Shown one piece after another: positions 33,301-45,330 of a DNA stretch of 64,000 nt. The stretch is from Thinopyrum elongatum (lineage: Eukaryota > Streptophyta > Magnoliopsida > Poales > Poaceae), in contig CM022300.1 in NCBI GenBank assembly GCA_011799875.1, positions 239,622,170 to 239,686,169 on the forward strand, read 5' to 3'. Made by a program: the position numbers and the translations under genes. Positions within the stretch are counted from its first letter, which is position 1. Each line of letters begins with the position of its first letter. The notes under the pieces are model-generated. The model was not told the DNA's origin and ran no database searches. It saw nothing but the letters and a program-made list of their open reading frames with translations.

Positions 33301-33802
33301 AGCTGAAAAAGTGTGGAAGATGCTGGATTGATGAGTTACCGGCGGTTCTTTGGTCAATCAGAACGACACCAAATCGAGCCACCGGCCAGACACCCTTCTC
33401 CCTAGTATACGGGGTAGAAGCAGTTCTCCCCACGAAACTCATATACGGGTCACCTTGAGTGCTCGCTTATAATGAGCTTGAGCAAGAGCAGTTGCGGCAA
33501 GATGACGCCATGCTCCTTGAGGAAGATCATCTTCAGGCTGCTGTGCGAGTTGCACGCTACCAGCAAGCCTTGCGCCGCTACCATAGCCGCAAGGTTCATG
33601 CCCGAAGTCTTGAGGAAGGCGACCTTATTCTTCGGTGCGTTCAATCGGCCAAGAAATCCAACAAGTTGACGCCAAAGTGGGAAGGCCCTTATTGGGTAGT
33701 ACGAGTCACCAGGCCTGGTGTTGTCCGCCTGGAGACCGAGGATGGCATTCCAGTGATCAATTCCTGGAATATCAAACATCTTTGTAAGTTCTATCCATAA
33801 GG
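30350..33802 (+). pseudogene. Element A pol (RT, RNase H, second RNase H, integrase), decayed
   Basis: Homology to B's pol runs throughout, but with clear damage. A 1-bp loss near 30419 shifts frame. A stop lies at about 30468. A second 1-bp loss near 30926 shifts frame again. Stops lie at 31416-31418, 33273-33275 and 33456-33458. The RT active site reads YMDG (30930-30941) instead of YMDD. The second RNase H has Tyr (codon 31923) where B has the first catalytic Asp. The integrase HHCC finger has Gln (32775) in place of the second His. The integrase catalytic region (GLDILGPF, TDNGTQF, GQAERANAE) is still readable. The last block ends at a TAA at 33798-33800. This copy cannot encode working enzymes. 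Confidence 0.9.
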
Positions 33803-34600
33803 CACGGTTGCCGGGTCTCCCGGCAACCACCTTTTGTGCAAGTTTTGCCGACAAGGCATGTAATTCTTTGTACAAAGCCAGGCGCAGACCCTGTGCGTAG
33901 ACGAATAAAACTTAAGTGTTTTACAATTCCTGTCGATTTTCATGTCACACTATATGCATGTTTGTCTGAGATATTGTAAACCACTTGCTTGCGGTAAGCG
34001 CTAATGAAGCGCCAAGGTTCCATATCCTTGTTTTCTCTTCTTTCTTTTTCTCAAAGGATAGAAGGCTCCTTCGCATCCAACTTTACCGGGGGGAGTATGA
34101 TGGTATGGATACCAACAGGCGACGTTCAAGGTTGACATCTTGCCGGAAGGAATACAACAACAAAAAGATAAGTTGCAGAACTCTAAGTGAATTTCTTTTT
34201 ACTTAAAGGCCATTTTCCTTGAACGATTTTGGCTTTTGTATGGAAAACCTGCATGCGAAGGAACCTTGTCGTGATCGGTTGCGCCCTTACTCTGTTTCGA
34301 GTCCACTCAATAGTTTAGGTGGCTACATTGAAACCGTCAAGGATACCTTGCCGGTAGCGACACCTCCAGCGGGCTGTTAAAGACCCGCATCTAGCGCTCG
34401 CGGCAGGACACGCGCACCGGCAAGCTTCCAATAAGCATAGGGCACACACCATACAGAAAGGAATCCGACAAGGGAAATAGCATGCATTCATCCAAAACAG
34501 AGCAAGTTATATTACATTGATGATTGCCGCGTTTCTAACTAAAGATGAAATTGTCTTTGGCATGGAATAGTAGCGGCAAAGATGAGGCAAAGTGACTATT
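33803..34600. other. Element A spacer between pol and the antisense gene
   Basis: Contains TTGCCGG(G)-rich pieces and AATAAAACTT (33904), a possible polyadenylation signal. A parallel spacer in element B is at 57171-58080, with the shared blocks TTTTCTCTTCTTTCTTTTTCTCAAAG and CGCGCCCTTAC...TGTTTCGAGTCC. No ORF is convincing. Confidence 0.5.
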
Positions 34601-37600
34601 CCCTACGCTGACCCTCGACCTTCTTGACTTGGCTAACCTTGTCGACGATGGGCGCGATGAGCTCTTTGAGCGCTTCGAGGTTTGCATCCTTCGGCAAGCT
34701 GTCGAGAACGTTGGTGAGGTTGATGCCGGGGTTCTTGTGCACCACTTTGACGAACACCTTGAGAAGGACGGCCCGTCAGAGTTCGCGGGGTTCGTTGGCC
34801 AGATGGGTTGCTTGTTCAGAATGGAGCAGCTTCAAGGCATCGACAATGCCCTCGAAGAACATGGTCATCTTGGCGCTCGAGGACACCCTGTTGTCGGAGG
34901 AATAATTAAAGTTCCGCAGGCCCATGCTGGATAGTTCTGCTTCAAGCCTCTCCACGACGTCGACAAGGCGCTCGGTCTAGATCTTCACACCTTTCTCAAA
35001 ATCATTGTAAGAGGCGGCGGCGCTGTTGAGCAGGTCCTTCCCATTCTGAAGGTCTTTGACCAAAGCCTTCCCGCGAGTCTTGCCGTCCTCCAGGGATTTC
35101 TCCGGCGTGGTCAGCTTCAGAGTCAGATCAGCGATGGATTCTTTGGCTGCGGTGAGCTCTTTGATCTTGTTGGACATGGAGGTTTGCATCTCCGCCAAGC
35201 TGTAGAGAGTCTTCTCTCTGTCAGCTTTGTGCGTCGAGAGCTCCTTGCCATGTTCCTCGAGGTCCGCCTCTAGCCTCTTTACTTTATCATCCAGCTTGTT
35301 CTTGGCAGCCTCTGCAGCATTGACAGCATCGATGGCTTCCTTTAACTTGCCAGCGTGATCTACAGTTAGAGCTTCGAGCGTCTCCTTGTGTTTCTGCTCT
35401 AGCTCCTGGGTCTGCAGTGCGACAAGTTTTTCGATCGCCTCATCCTTGCTGCGGAGCTTGGCGGCAAGTGCCTTCTCGCGAGCGGCAAGGTCTTCTTCCT
35501 GAGCATCAAGCCCGACACGAAGTTGTGTTAAGCGAGCTTCTTCTGCAGCGGCCTGCTGCGCGGCCTCTTCCTGTGCTTTCTCAGCGTCAGACTGCTTCAA
35601 GAGGAACTCGTTCCAACTTTGGCTCAGCTGTTCCCGGCCAGTCATCAATTCTTGAAAAGCCTCAGTGTACCAGACTCGTGTTTGCTTGACGCGCTTCTGG
35701 AAATCCTTCTTTGCTGCTTCAGTAACTGCCGCCCTGGAGTCCAGTTTCTCTTTCCGGGCGCGGTAAAGGGCCTGGAGCTTGTGAAAGTTGTTGCTCATGG
35801 CTTGAAGGAGCTATTCTTCCTCGGACCCGCTGCTGCTGGCGCATGGCTTGTCGACAGTTTTGAGCCCGGTAGTAGTGTTGACATCTACATGAAAGATTTC
35901 CCCTTCAGTTGACACCCCAGTGCTTGCCGTCCCTGGTATGCTGACAAACAGGTTGTCGCCAACTTTGAGGTATTTGCTTGACGGGGGGACCTCGGATGTT
36001 GACGGTTGATCTTCGACAACCATGTCACCGGCGACTGGGGGCTCCGTGACCGGTGCAGCGTCAGGCGCTCCTGTGGTAGGAATGCCATCAGTATGGTCAC
36101 TGGTCTCCTTGCCGGCCCTCTCAGCAGATCCCTTGGCGGTTTCTTCTTGTGCGACCTTGGTGGATTCGTCAGCAGTGACTTTGTCGGCCTCGGCGGCAGC
36201 ATCCTTGGCGGCCTCCTCGATGACGATGTCAACGTTCATCTATTCCATCGAGGGAATATCTGAAGACCAGGGGAAGAAACAAGATGAGACTGAGGTTGAA
36301 GTTCAAGAAGACAAAAATAAAGAAAGAATAACAAGTACTTAGAGGCAAGTGGTTTACTTGTGTTGAGCTGTTGAGAGGTGGGTTCTCCTTTCCCGGCAAC
36401 ATTGGTTGCCTGTGTAGGACTGCCAGTGCCCATGCTTGCCGGCTCCTCTTCGACGCGAATGGGCTCGTCGGTGGAAGCCCTTGCCGGGGATTTACTTCTG
36501 GGCGGCGTGGTTGACGGAGGCGGCATGTCAGGGACGGCCTCCGATGGCTCTTCCTGTTGCCATTCTTCTCCTACAAAGCCCAGTGATGTCAGTAACAAAG
36601 ATAAAACATCTCCACGCCCGCCAGTAGGAAAATGAGTAGTGTACTCACCCTGAGGGCTGGGTTGGGGGCTGCGAGGAGGACTAAGCTCCGGGCTGATGAC
36701 AATGAGCTCTGGCGCATCCACGGTGCTTGCCGGGGGCTCATCACCCGTTGAAGTCTTAGCCCTCTTCGCCATCCTTTGCGCCAATGTTTCTGTATCCCTG
36801 CGGAGACAAGCCAAAGCAAGACAAGTGAATTAAGCAAAATTAGAACTTAGAAATTAAGAGACGCGATGGGACCCTTACTCTTCTCTTTCTGGACTGAAAG
36901 CGGAGAGGTCGAAGTCGACCTCCACTTCAGTATCTGTGTGAGGGGGCGGAGAAGGGGTCCTGGGTTGCTTGGCTATCCCAGAGGCGGCAGGTCAGCGTGA
37001 TCCTGTTGCTCCGGCCGTTGGCGCTGTTGCATGAGACGCTCCCGTCGTTCCAGCTGTTGCCGCGGCCATGCATCTCGTACGTCGCGTGGGCTGTTGTTGA
37101 GCTTCTTGCCGCTGCGCAGCCTTGCTGGCCGCCTTCTTGCCAGGAACCTCACCACTCGAGGGGGGTTGGTTTGCTGGGATGCCAGAGGCAGCTTTCCGAA
37201 GAACGCATTTTTTCTTCTCTGGAGCTGGGGGCTCCTCGTGCAACTGTCCCTCAGCTGTGTCCTCGCCAGAAGGGTCCCCGGCAGCCGTGTCGCTCTGTTC
37301 CTCAGCAGCCTCATCCTGCCCGGCAAGGTCCTCTTCGGACATCACTTCTTCTTCGCCGGCCTCCTCTTCCGTGAAGCCAACGCTGCCGGCCTGCGCAACA
37401 AGATTTGCCTCTTCCGCCCTGCTGGCGATGTACGCCACCTCTTCATAAGTGGTGGGACGGATAAGGTTGGTCTCTTCACGGATGGCTCTCTCCGACAGAT
37501 TGTCGAAGACCGCCTGTGCGCGCTCTGCAGATGGTTCGACCCAAGTTCCATCAAGGCCGTGGGCGTTACACGCCGGCATCATGGCGATGATTGAGGTCAG

Positions 37601-38512
37601 AGTAGAATTGTTGCATAGAGGGATTATGTTTGCCGGCAGCTTGAACTTCCCGTCAGGCCTAAACAGTCTGTGGCAGAGGGCTGTATGCTGCATAACCGTC
37701 AAGTTGTTATTCAAACCTGGACGCAACCTCATGATATCTGCAGCATTCTGAAATTCCCAGGCTGGTCTTCCTTTGTTATGCAAGGGGGCGATGCGGCGTC
37801 GAAGGAAATCAGCGCCAACCATTTCTATTGTCAGCCCGGCAGCCTTGAGACGGTGGATTCTGGTAATAGCAACTGTGAGTTTCTCATCTTGAGGATCGAG
37901 GGAACTCCAATTGTTGCCGCGGACCACTTTGGATTGTCGGGGCAGTCAGAAAGACTGAAAATCCTCCTCCTTGATCCAGCACCATTCGCCCCGCCATTCT
38001 TCCCACTTGCTACGGTAAAGCCCTTCTGGGTATATCTCCTTATTCCAGGCCCTTGGAATCCAGCTGATAGAACCAGAAAGGGCCTCTCCTTTCTCAATCC
38101 GGGGAATGAAATAGTGGCAGAAGAGGGTTGTGTTGGGGATTATTCCGGCAAAGTTTTCGCAGAGATGGGCGAAGACTGACATACATGTCACGGCATTCGG
38201 CGTGAAATCCAAAAGATGGAAGCCGTATGTGTACATGATGTCGTTGAAGAAATCAGAAAATGGAGGGCAGGGCCCGCAATAGAAGAATGCGACAAAGAAA
38301 TAAAATTTATCTGGGCCGCCCTTGGAGGAAGCAGGATTCACGCGGGTGGCGAGGTGAGCTTTCGTCTTCCTCCCCCACATGCACAGGTACCGCTCCTTTA
38401 GGGCGTTCGCATCGAGCGTCGGGGCGAAGATGACGTGTTCCTTCCGCATCTTCACTAGCTCGCTCTCCTCGACGGCTTTTACTTCTTTACCCTTGCTCGC
38501 TTTGGGTGGCAT
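34600..38512 (-). pseudogene. Element A antisense gene (Tat-type extra ORF), five exons, with stops
   Basis: A gene on the strand opposite to gag-pol. Exon 1 starts at ATG 38512 (MPPKASKGK) and runs to a GTAAGG donor near 36880. It holds a conserved domain with FHLLDFTPNAVTCMSVFAHL, matching Pfam's 'putative gypsy-type transposon' family (Transposase_28) as I recall it. Two in-frame TGA codons interrupt it (37946-37948 and 36992-36994). Smaller acidic/proline-rich exons follow at about 36798-36650 and 36573-36362. A long last exon starts near 36260, with a TAG just before MNVDIVIEE, a TAG at 35811-35813 and a TAG at 34977-34979. This exon encodes a long coiled coil (35798-34980) and a C-terminal domain (about 34975-34605) that is also present in B. 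The frame is consistent across the stops. The function of antisense genes in Tat elements is unknown. Confidence 0.75.
34977..35798 (-). CDS. Coiled-coil segment of the antisense gene
   Basis: 273 open codons, rich in K, E, A, L and Q with heptad-like spacing over almost the whole length (for example EARLTQLRVGLDAQEEDLA and KRLEADLEEHGKEL). It reads as a long parallel coiled coil resembling myosin-tail or tropomyosin-like composition. The in-frame TAG codons on both sides show it is one part of a longer exon. The apparent ATG (MSNNFHKL) is probably internal. Confidence 0.7.
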   Translation of the reverse strand: MSNNFHKLQALYRARKEKLDSRAAVTEAAKKDFQKRVKQTRVWYTEAFQELMTGREQLSQSWNEFLLKQSDAEKAQEEAAQQAAAEEARLTQLRVGLDAQEEDLAAREKALAAKLRSKDEAIEKLVALQTQELEQKHKETLEALTVDHAGKLKEAIDAVNAAEAAKNKLDDKVKRLEADLEEHGKELSTHKADREKTLYSLAEMQTSMSNKIKELTAAKESIADLTLKLTTPEKSLEDGKTRGKALVKDLQNGKDLLNSAAASYNDFEKGVKI

Positions 38513-38899
38513 GGTGGCTGTAGAAGCAAGGATCGAGGATGATGAGGGCGTGGAGGCGGTGGATGGATGAGAGAAGTTCTTCTTTGAGTTTGAGGAAGAA
38601 GACGGCGGCGGTTTCCAGTTTGGAAAGGATGGGAGGTAAATGAGTGGCGCCTCTGCGGATTCCTTTTTATGGGGAAGGCGTAGGGCTGCCTCCTTTCTAA
38701 TCAATGTAAATGCGCTTTTGCCAGCGCACTGTTACTGCGGTCGTTCCACACATTCCCACATCGCGCGTTTATTACGAGTCGTGGGGAAGCACGGTAAACA
38801 AGATAATAGTAGCTAACTTCTACCATGTGTGCCCGTGCACTGTTTGGGCCTAGCCCAACAACGCCTCGCACCCGTGTATGGCCTAGGCCCGGGGGCTCC

Positions 38900-39719
38900 T
38901 GTCGGTGTACTAAAGTTTGGCTCCTTTAGTACCCCATACTTGTGCACGAGCAGTTGTAGCCGTACCAGCGGCAAGGCCTGTCGGAGGACAGCTGGAAGCA
39001 AATGCGAGATTATCAAGGAAGTATTCAGGCCAATGATCAGAAGATAGAAGACCGGGGGCTTGGCTCCCGGCAAGATCTTTGCCAAGATGGCCCGCAAAGT
39101 CCCGCCAAGATCCTTGCCGAGATGACCTGGCAAGATCCGCACCCGACATGGTTCCGCCACCCTGCCTCCGCTCCAGCGCAGTGACCAGCCTGTCATTTGG
39201 GTGTTGTCCTCCTTCTGGTTGCGTGGCATGATTCTAGTGGTGAACGGGCTTAAGCAGTGCTGATGGGACGGGCCCCTTTTTCCGTCCCCAAGAAAGTAAG
39301 GACACCTAAACGGACACCTAAAGGGAACATTTAATGCGTTTGTCCTAAATCGTTTGTGATAAGTGTGTAAACACTGTAGCTACTTTACACCTCAATGTAT
39401 GTACCGAACGCCACTGTTGGTGACCCCTTGGACGTATAAAAGGAGGCCCAAGGCATAGCTACAGAGGTAGGACACTCTCTAACCCATTCTGCATGCGTAG
39501 ATGCTGCTCGAACGTACTGTTCATTGCAAGCGCTCCCGGAGCTTGGGCTTAAACTTCCACAATAAACTAAAGCAGGAGTAGGGTATTACGCTTCTCAGCG
39601 GCCCGAACCTGGGTAAAATTTCCCTTGCGTTGATCGTTGGATCTGCACTTTGTGCATACCTCTCTCCCTGCCAAATCGTAAAGGGATCCACGTGATCCCA
39701 TAGGTGTCGCACGCCGACA
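38900..39719 (+). repeat. Element A right LTR
   Basis: 820 bp, TGTCGGTG...GCCGACA. The TATA box is at 39435-39441 and the GCAGGAGTAGGG block is at about 39571. The purine-rich sequence just upstream (CCTAGGCCCGGGGGCTCC, 38882-38899) is in the polypurine-tract position. The right flank GTACG differs from the left GTATG by one base. Confidence 0.93.
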
Positions 39720-40049
39720 GTACGTGAAAGGGGCGTAGAGGGGGGTTATGTGATGGAGATAGATGCTCTTCGTTTCTCTTTATTATGACTAACTTTATAG
39801 TATAAAAATATAAAAATTCACAATGCGGAATAAATATCATCAGATGCACCATGCAAATTAACTTTCATACTCCATATAACTTTGTAATATTGTGTAGATG
39901 TAGACTTTCCAAAGTAAAATTTTGGCCACACTTTGTGTTGTTTTTATTCATAAGGAATGTTGCATGCGAAGTAAAAGTGAAGAGAGGGATTTTTAGATCA
40001 ATGGGGCACATCATAAGATGTAACATGTGTGAATGTGTACTTGACGTAT

Positions 40050-41030
40050 TAAGCAGGGCATAGAGAGGGTATGTGTACGTATTCGAGAGAGGCATCGATA
40101 GAGGGGCCGGGGCATGCGATGAGAGAGAGATAGCATGAGAAATGAGAGAGGCCTAGAGAGAGAGACGAATAGGATGTCTTGGTGAGAGATGGCCTTGAGT
40201 GTGTCTAAGCAAGGGAGAAGGGGAGAGAAACATGAGCAGAAATAGTGTCTGCGGTGTGTGTGTTGGTATGTGTGGGTGTGAGAAGATAGCGAGACCTAGG
40301 GGTAGAGGGTGTGCGAAAGTGTGAGGTCTGGTGGGCTGAGGTGATGCCCCTAGGTCGGTCCCATCCTGCGCCACATTGGTCGGCCCGTGACGCATTACAC
40401 GGAGACCCATGGATGACTAGTCGTACAAGACAAAGATACCAGAGCCGTGCAGGACTATGTGTCCACTAAGAAGCTGGCTAGGATTTGTAACCCTAGGTCC
40501 TAGGTATGTACAAGCCCGGGGCCTAGTTCGTCGATAGTATACACAAAATCTCTTGGTATTCATGTAGTGCACTTTGTACACACCACTCACAAATATACAT
40601 GACCGGGAGTACGATATTTCTTGGATCACAACAAGGGCCTGAACTAAGGTAAACCCTTGTCTCTGATTACCATTCATACAACCTAACTGTAAAGGGCATC
40701 CTACTGAATGCTCTGCTAGAATCATATTCGTCAACTAGGAAGAGAAGTGGAGACAATGCGTGCGAGATAGGCCTAAATGTAATATGCATGCGGGAGACAC
40801 GTAGGCAGGGATATGTATAGAGAAAGGGTCGATGGAGATCGTGCATGCGCATGCGTGTGGGAGAAAGAGTGCTTATGACAAAGGTTAGTGAAAACAGTCG
40901 TAGATGGTTGTGAGAGAGAGGAAGGGTGATATAGAGAGCATGTGTGCGAGAAAGACACCGGATATACACTGTGTGTGCGTATGTGTGAGAGAGAAAGTTA
41001 GCGCGGGTGTGAGGAGGGGCCCAGGGAGAG
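40050..41030. repeat. GA/GT-rich low-complexity region in host block
   Basis: Runs of GAGAGAGA and TGTGTGTG with CCTAGAGAGAG units. Short frames on the minus strand (rich in S, L, H, T) are artefacts. An insertion-like block of ordinary composition occupies about 40370-40730. No gene is supported. Confidence 0.5.
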
Positions 41031-41929
41031 TGAATCTATGCTTAAAAGACTGATGTACACATTGATTTAAAATATAAATTGTATCCAAATATTTGGATGG
41101 GATCATGATATTTGCAATTCGGGTAAGGACCGATCATTGGTTTATCAAAGATCCATATTCTATACAATTTGAGCATGTGTATGTTATTATTCGACATAAT
41201 TTATCCATAGAGTCAGTATTTTGAAGTCCAGACAATGCGTGGCTTTAGGAATTCAAATATAAACGTGAGTATAGTTTCTGTTGTGCGTGTAAAGCACATT
41301 ATACATACAAAAGATACATAGTGAACATTCTAAATAGCTAGCTAGGAACTAGCATACATTTGAATTCAACTTAAGGTGGTTTCAAATATTCGAATTCAAC
41401 ATGAAGTCCATTCAATTATTTGAATTCGAGATCATGGCATTTGTAAATCATACCTAAATTAAGGGGGCATCAATCTTTGCTTTGCTTTTGTGCATGATAG
41501 TATATATAGTCGTGTACAAAATAGATTCAAATTTACCTCTTCATTCCAAAATAATCTTAGTTATAGGATTTTCATGAGTCAAAATTTCAAAAAGAAGCGC
41601 ATAATTTGATGAGGTTTTCAAAAATACAAGGTTAAATTTAACGAGGTATATTTAGCTCAGTCCGAACAGTTCAAGAGTACTCTAAACGTGAATGCTTCTG
41701 GTTCAAAATTTTGAATGAAGCACCAAAAGAGCCTCTACTCACCTGAAACCATGAGAGACCAATGTTTGGTAGAAGGAAATTACTATTCTTACTCTGACCC
41801 GTGAAACCTACTGGCCCGACGTCCAGAGGTCTAAACCGGGGTAGGTTTGTAACTTCATCTAGACGCCACGCAACCACCTCCCCAAAACATTCATACATTG
41901 TGGGTGCCTAAACACACATGCGCTAGGCC

Positions 41930-43300
41930 GAAATCGCTCCCACCCACTAATTGGGACACCTGGGATTACCGTCCAACCCCCGACCCGCAGTATGTCCGAA
42001 ATTTAAGAGGGGGGCAAAGTCTATACTTTCTCCAAATTTCAAACAAGTGCGTCCCAGACCAAAACATGGTTCCCCCTTAGCTCCCCCTCCCCTCATCTGA
42101 GTCCCCATTCATACTCCATGGGTGCCAAAACTCCCTCTACACCAGCTATGAAACCCCAGCATCCTCCGTCCGCCACTCCATCGCACTGATCAATCGCATT
42201 CGTCCTCCATCATGCCGGAGCTGATAACCTAACGTCGTCGATCACCGCAACCGCAACCACAACGGCCTCCACGTCTAGCAGTTGAAGCCGAGGCTGAGTT
42301 GCCTCCAGGACGCCGACGTGCACCGTACTCGAGCCAGTTCAACCACGCCGTCCTATGCCTCACCGCTGCCGCTCCAACGTCGCAATCGTCCACCACACCA
42401 GAGATGTTCCTGCTACGTTGTAGTTCACCGCCTCGGATCTGCTTCCCCACCGCCGACAGACAGGCACCTCAACATAGTTAACAAATTGGCCATGGTTTCG
42501 TCCAAGCCTCGACCATCCTCCACAACATTGGGTCCCCTGTTAAAAACAAGAAGATCGACGCGAAATCTGGAGGACACAACATTGGCAACCGGAACTAGTA
42601 CTCCTCCACTGTTGTTCATGCAAATCTTACGTGTCTGATCGCATGGTATTCGTCCCATAGAAGAAACTGGTGACCTCTTCTTACTGCAACTTCTTCCTGA
42701 TACTAGATGTTCCTAGTAACTCGCGATGCATAAGGTTTCTCCTCATATACTATTTCACCTTAGCTAGAGGTCCTTCACCCGCCTGGATTTCAATTCGGGG
42801 TCAGTTGATTGCCAATTAAAGGAAGCACCGCCCGTGGAGGTGCAAGTCTGCTAGGGAAGCAGCGCCTCGGTGTGTTATCTTAGGGGTGTGAGCGGCGTAG
42901 GAGCTGCTGGCGCCCGATCTGGAGGTTGGCCATGCTTAAAGGGATGGCAGGGGGCGGTTCCAAGCACGGCGGTGGGGTGAGGTCGAGGGGAGGGCAAGGC
43001 AGCGAAGGCAGGGGTCTAGGTCAGTGGTCACTGGAAAGATCGTCAACAGTGACTGGCGGGAGGTAGACGAAGGCCATCTGCCCATTCCTTGTAGATCGAG
43101 CGGTTCAAAAAAAAAGCGACTGCCCTATTTGTTTCCAGTCGACTGTTATTTTCATAGGACCACATGTGGTGGTGTGCTGGAGGAGTACGTGCATTTCCCA
43201 GCCATCCCTGTGCTCATATTTCAAAAGCCTAGAATCTAATTTGGTGTGCCATGCATGTTGTAGAGCTATCATATGTCTCCCGTCATTTATTTTTCATCCA
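41930..43300 (+). repeat. 5'-gene module, host copy
   Basis: TTTCAAACAAGTGCGTCCCAGACC...CATGGTTCCCCC (42038-42075) and the exon-like block (42360-42600) match CACTA 1 at about 18668 and 20845. Ends of possible exons are not conserved well enough to define a protein. The region 42700-43300 shows no recognisable feature. Confidence 0.4.
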
Positions 43301-43395
43301 CCTGCTATCTGCTACTTTTACACGCACTACTTCTGCACACACTTCACCCATACTCTCACTTTTGTTTTTTTGTGCATGGGTATTTCAGCCTCCGA

Positions 43396-43561
43396 CACAC
43401 TGTTGATAAATACACGAAAGAACAGAGAGAAGTCGCTGTAGTGTGATTCACGGATAGGTACGAAGCGTTTCAACCTTATAAAAGCTCCAGTGTCAGCAGA
43501 TGGAGACAGTAAACGTAGCTGTGCAGTTGATGATGTCATTCCCCATGAACCACCATCCCAG
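43396..43561 (+). repeat. Exon-like module, host copy 1
   Basis: Serine/acidic frame with one stop (43439-43441), ending in a CAG|GTGC donor at 43561/43562 followed by TTGCTCTAACTTCG. Related to the modules at 44035 and in CACTA 1. Confidence 0.45.
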
Positions 43562-43617
43562 GTGCTTGCTCTAACTTCGTGGTGTCATATGTGATTGCAT
43601 GTTGCATATGGTGTCTA

Positions 43618-43872
43618 GCGTTTATTCGAAAGGCTGAAGCCGGTCTTTATTAAGATAAGGAAAGAGTTTTTTTACATCACGGTGACAGCCGCAAAGAGTA
43701 CAAGATCACAGAGCACAAGAAGCCTAATAGGAAAGGCACTGCCGAGCCAGTGACAAGCCTAGCATAGATAGGCATCATGTGCAAGCCAACTAAAAAGCCA
43801 CGGTGGCGGCGAAGCAGCCCGCCTCCCACCAGGCTCTCAGTTCCTCGATGATCATGCTCACCACTCCAGCCG
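43618..43872 (-). mobile_element. LINE-like or processed-transcript insertion, 5'-truncated
   Basis: A 255-bp insertion flanked by a perfect 8-bp duplication, GGTGTCTA (43610-43617 and 43873-43880). The sister module at about 44245 reads ATATGGTGCCTATCTTGTA without it, so it supplies the empty site. On the minus strand the insert reads as a protein C-terminus (MIIEELRAWWEAGCFAATVAF, stop), then a 3' untranslated region and AATAAA signals at the end nearest 43618. A target duplication of this size and 5' truncation fit LINE-machinery integration. Whether the source is a LINE or a host mRNA is unclear. Confidence 0.65.
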
Positions 43873-44034
43873 GGTGTCTATCTTGTATTGCTTCCAATTT
43901 GGTTAAATTGCATCTTCTTAGTTTACACACTATACCTTTGAATATGACATGCCTTCCTGTTTTTGGTACATACTACATCTATCTATTCACCATGTTCTTA
44001 CATCAAACTAATGTTCTTGTGTATCCTTCATCAA

Positions 44035-44204
44035 TCACTTATGATGAGACAGTCAGCCCGTGGATTAGTGTGAGAAAAGATACTCTTTTAAATACTATAG
44101 TGTCAGCCTCCCCACATGATTCTCAAGAAACAACAAGGCTAGATGAAGATAGTCAAAGTAGCTCTGTAGTTGATGACCACATTTCCCCTACACCACCATC
44201 ACAG
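44035..44204 (+). repeat. Exon-like module, host copy 2
   Basis: Frame reads RLDEDSQSSSVVDDHIS and ends ACAG|GTGCCT at 44204. The following intron repeats TGCTCTAACTTGGCAG and GTTGCATGTCGCATATGGTG. Same family as 43396 and the CACTA 1 modules. Confidence 0.5.
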
Positions 44205-44701
44205 GTGCCTGCTCTAACTTGGCAGTGCGATATGTGGTTGCATGTCGCATATGGTGCCTATCTTGTAATTCTGATAATCTGGTTAAATTGCATGTGCTAT
44301 TCTACTTAGTTTATACATTATACCTGTTAATTGTGACATGCCTTCCTGTTTTTCTTACATACTACATCTGTCTATTAAACATGTGCTTACATAAAACTAC
44401 TGTTCTTTTGTATCCCGCATCAATCATTTATGATGAGACACCTTTAGTATGTGCAGCGTGATATTGGTTGCATCTTTCATATGATTTATAGCATGTACTA
44501 CTTCTAATTTGTTGAAACACCATTTATGTTGAGACGCTTTTAACTTGGTAGAGTCATATTGGTTGCATCTTTCATGTGGTTTCTAGCTTCATTGCTTCTA
44601 ATTTGTTGAAATGGCTTCTGCTTAGTTTACACAAATAGGTGTGAATATGCCATGTCATCATGTTTTTCGTACATATCTCTTCCTCGTATCATGTGTTTGC
44701 C

Positions 44702-45330
44702 CGATATGTCTCCAACGTATCTATAATTTTTAATTGTTCCATGCTGTTATATTATCAATCTTGGATGTTTTATATTCATTTACTAGCAACCTTATATCAT
44801 TTTTTGGGACTAACCTATTGACATAGTACCCAGTGCTAGTTGCTGTTTTTTGCTTGTTTTTTTAATTTGCAGAATATCAATACCAAACGAAGTCCAAATG
44901 CAACGACACTTTTTGGAGATTTTTTGTGTACACAAGACACCTAGGGAGCCAAAGGAGCACACGGGAGGAGGCCCATGGGGCCCACTAGGCACTAGGGCGC
45001 GCCAGAGGCCCCAGGCGCGCCCTGGTGGGTAGTGGAGCCCATGGGAAGCTTCTCCACCGACCTCCGCCTCTATAAATACTCCAAAATCCGAAAAACCTTA
45101 GGGGAGTCGATGAAACACTTTTCCAGCCGCCGCAAGTTCCAGAACCACGAGATCCAATCTAGAGGCCTTTTCTGGCACTCTGCCTGAGGGGGAAACGATC
45201 ACGGAGGGGTTCTTCATCATCCTTGTTGCCCCTCCGATGATGCGTGAGTAGTTTACCAAGGACCTACGGGTCCGTAGCTAGTAGCTAGATGGCTTGTTCT
45301 CTCTTTTTGATCTTCAATACAATGTCATAT
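44702..45330. mobile_element. Truncated gypsy-type LTR fragment
   Basis: TGTCTCCAACGTATCTATAA (from about 44708) is a start I associate with abundant wheat gypsy LTRs. Further in lie CCTCTATAAATACTCC (TATA region, about 45069) and the downstream GTAGTTTACCAAGGACCTAC and TAGCTAGATGGCTTGTTCTC. The LTR breaks off at about 45325 before its normal end, and no internal region or second LTR follows. I read it as a decayed partial or solo LTR. The family name is uncertain. Confidence 0.6.

Larger units (their letters stand above)
26551..39719 (+). mobile_element. Element A: complete Tat-lineage Ty3/gypsy retrotransposon, 13.2 kb
   Basis: The two LTRs (26551-27352 and 38900-39719) begin TGTCG and end CGACA, and are flanked by GTATG and GTACG. 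The order inside is gag, protease, reverse transcriptase with RNase H, a second (archaeal-type) RNase H, integrase, then a multi-exon gene on the opposite strand. The dual RNase H and the long 3' region with an antisense gene are features of the Tat lineage (RIRE2, Grande, Retand, Ogre relatives). No chromodomain is seen. The LTRs differ by roughly 20-25 substitutions by eye (about 3%) plus small indels, including a 13-bp local duplication (GGACACCTAAACG-like) in the right LTR. With a grass LTR rate of 1.3e-8 per site per year this would be about 1 million years; my count is approximate. Confidence 0.93.

Noticed and set aside
34624..34934. Plus-strand frames near 34.6-34.9 kb
   Set aside because: They are antisense shadows of the C-terminal domain of the antisense gene, whose minus-strand frame is conserved in element B.
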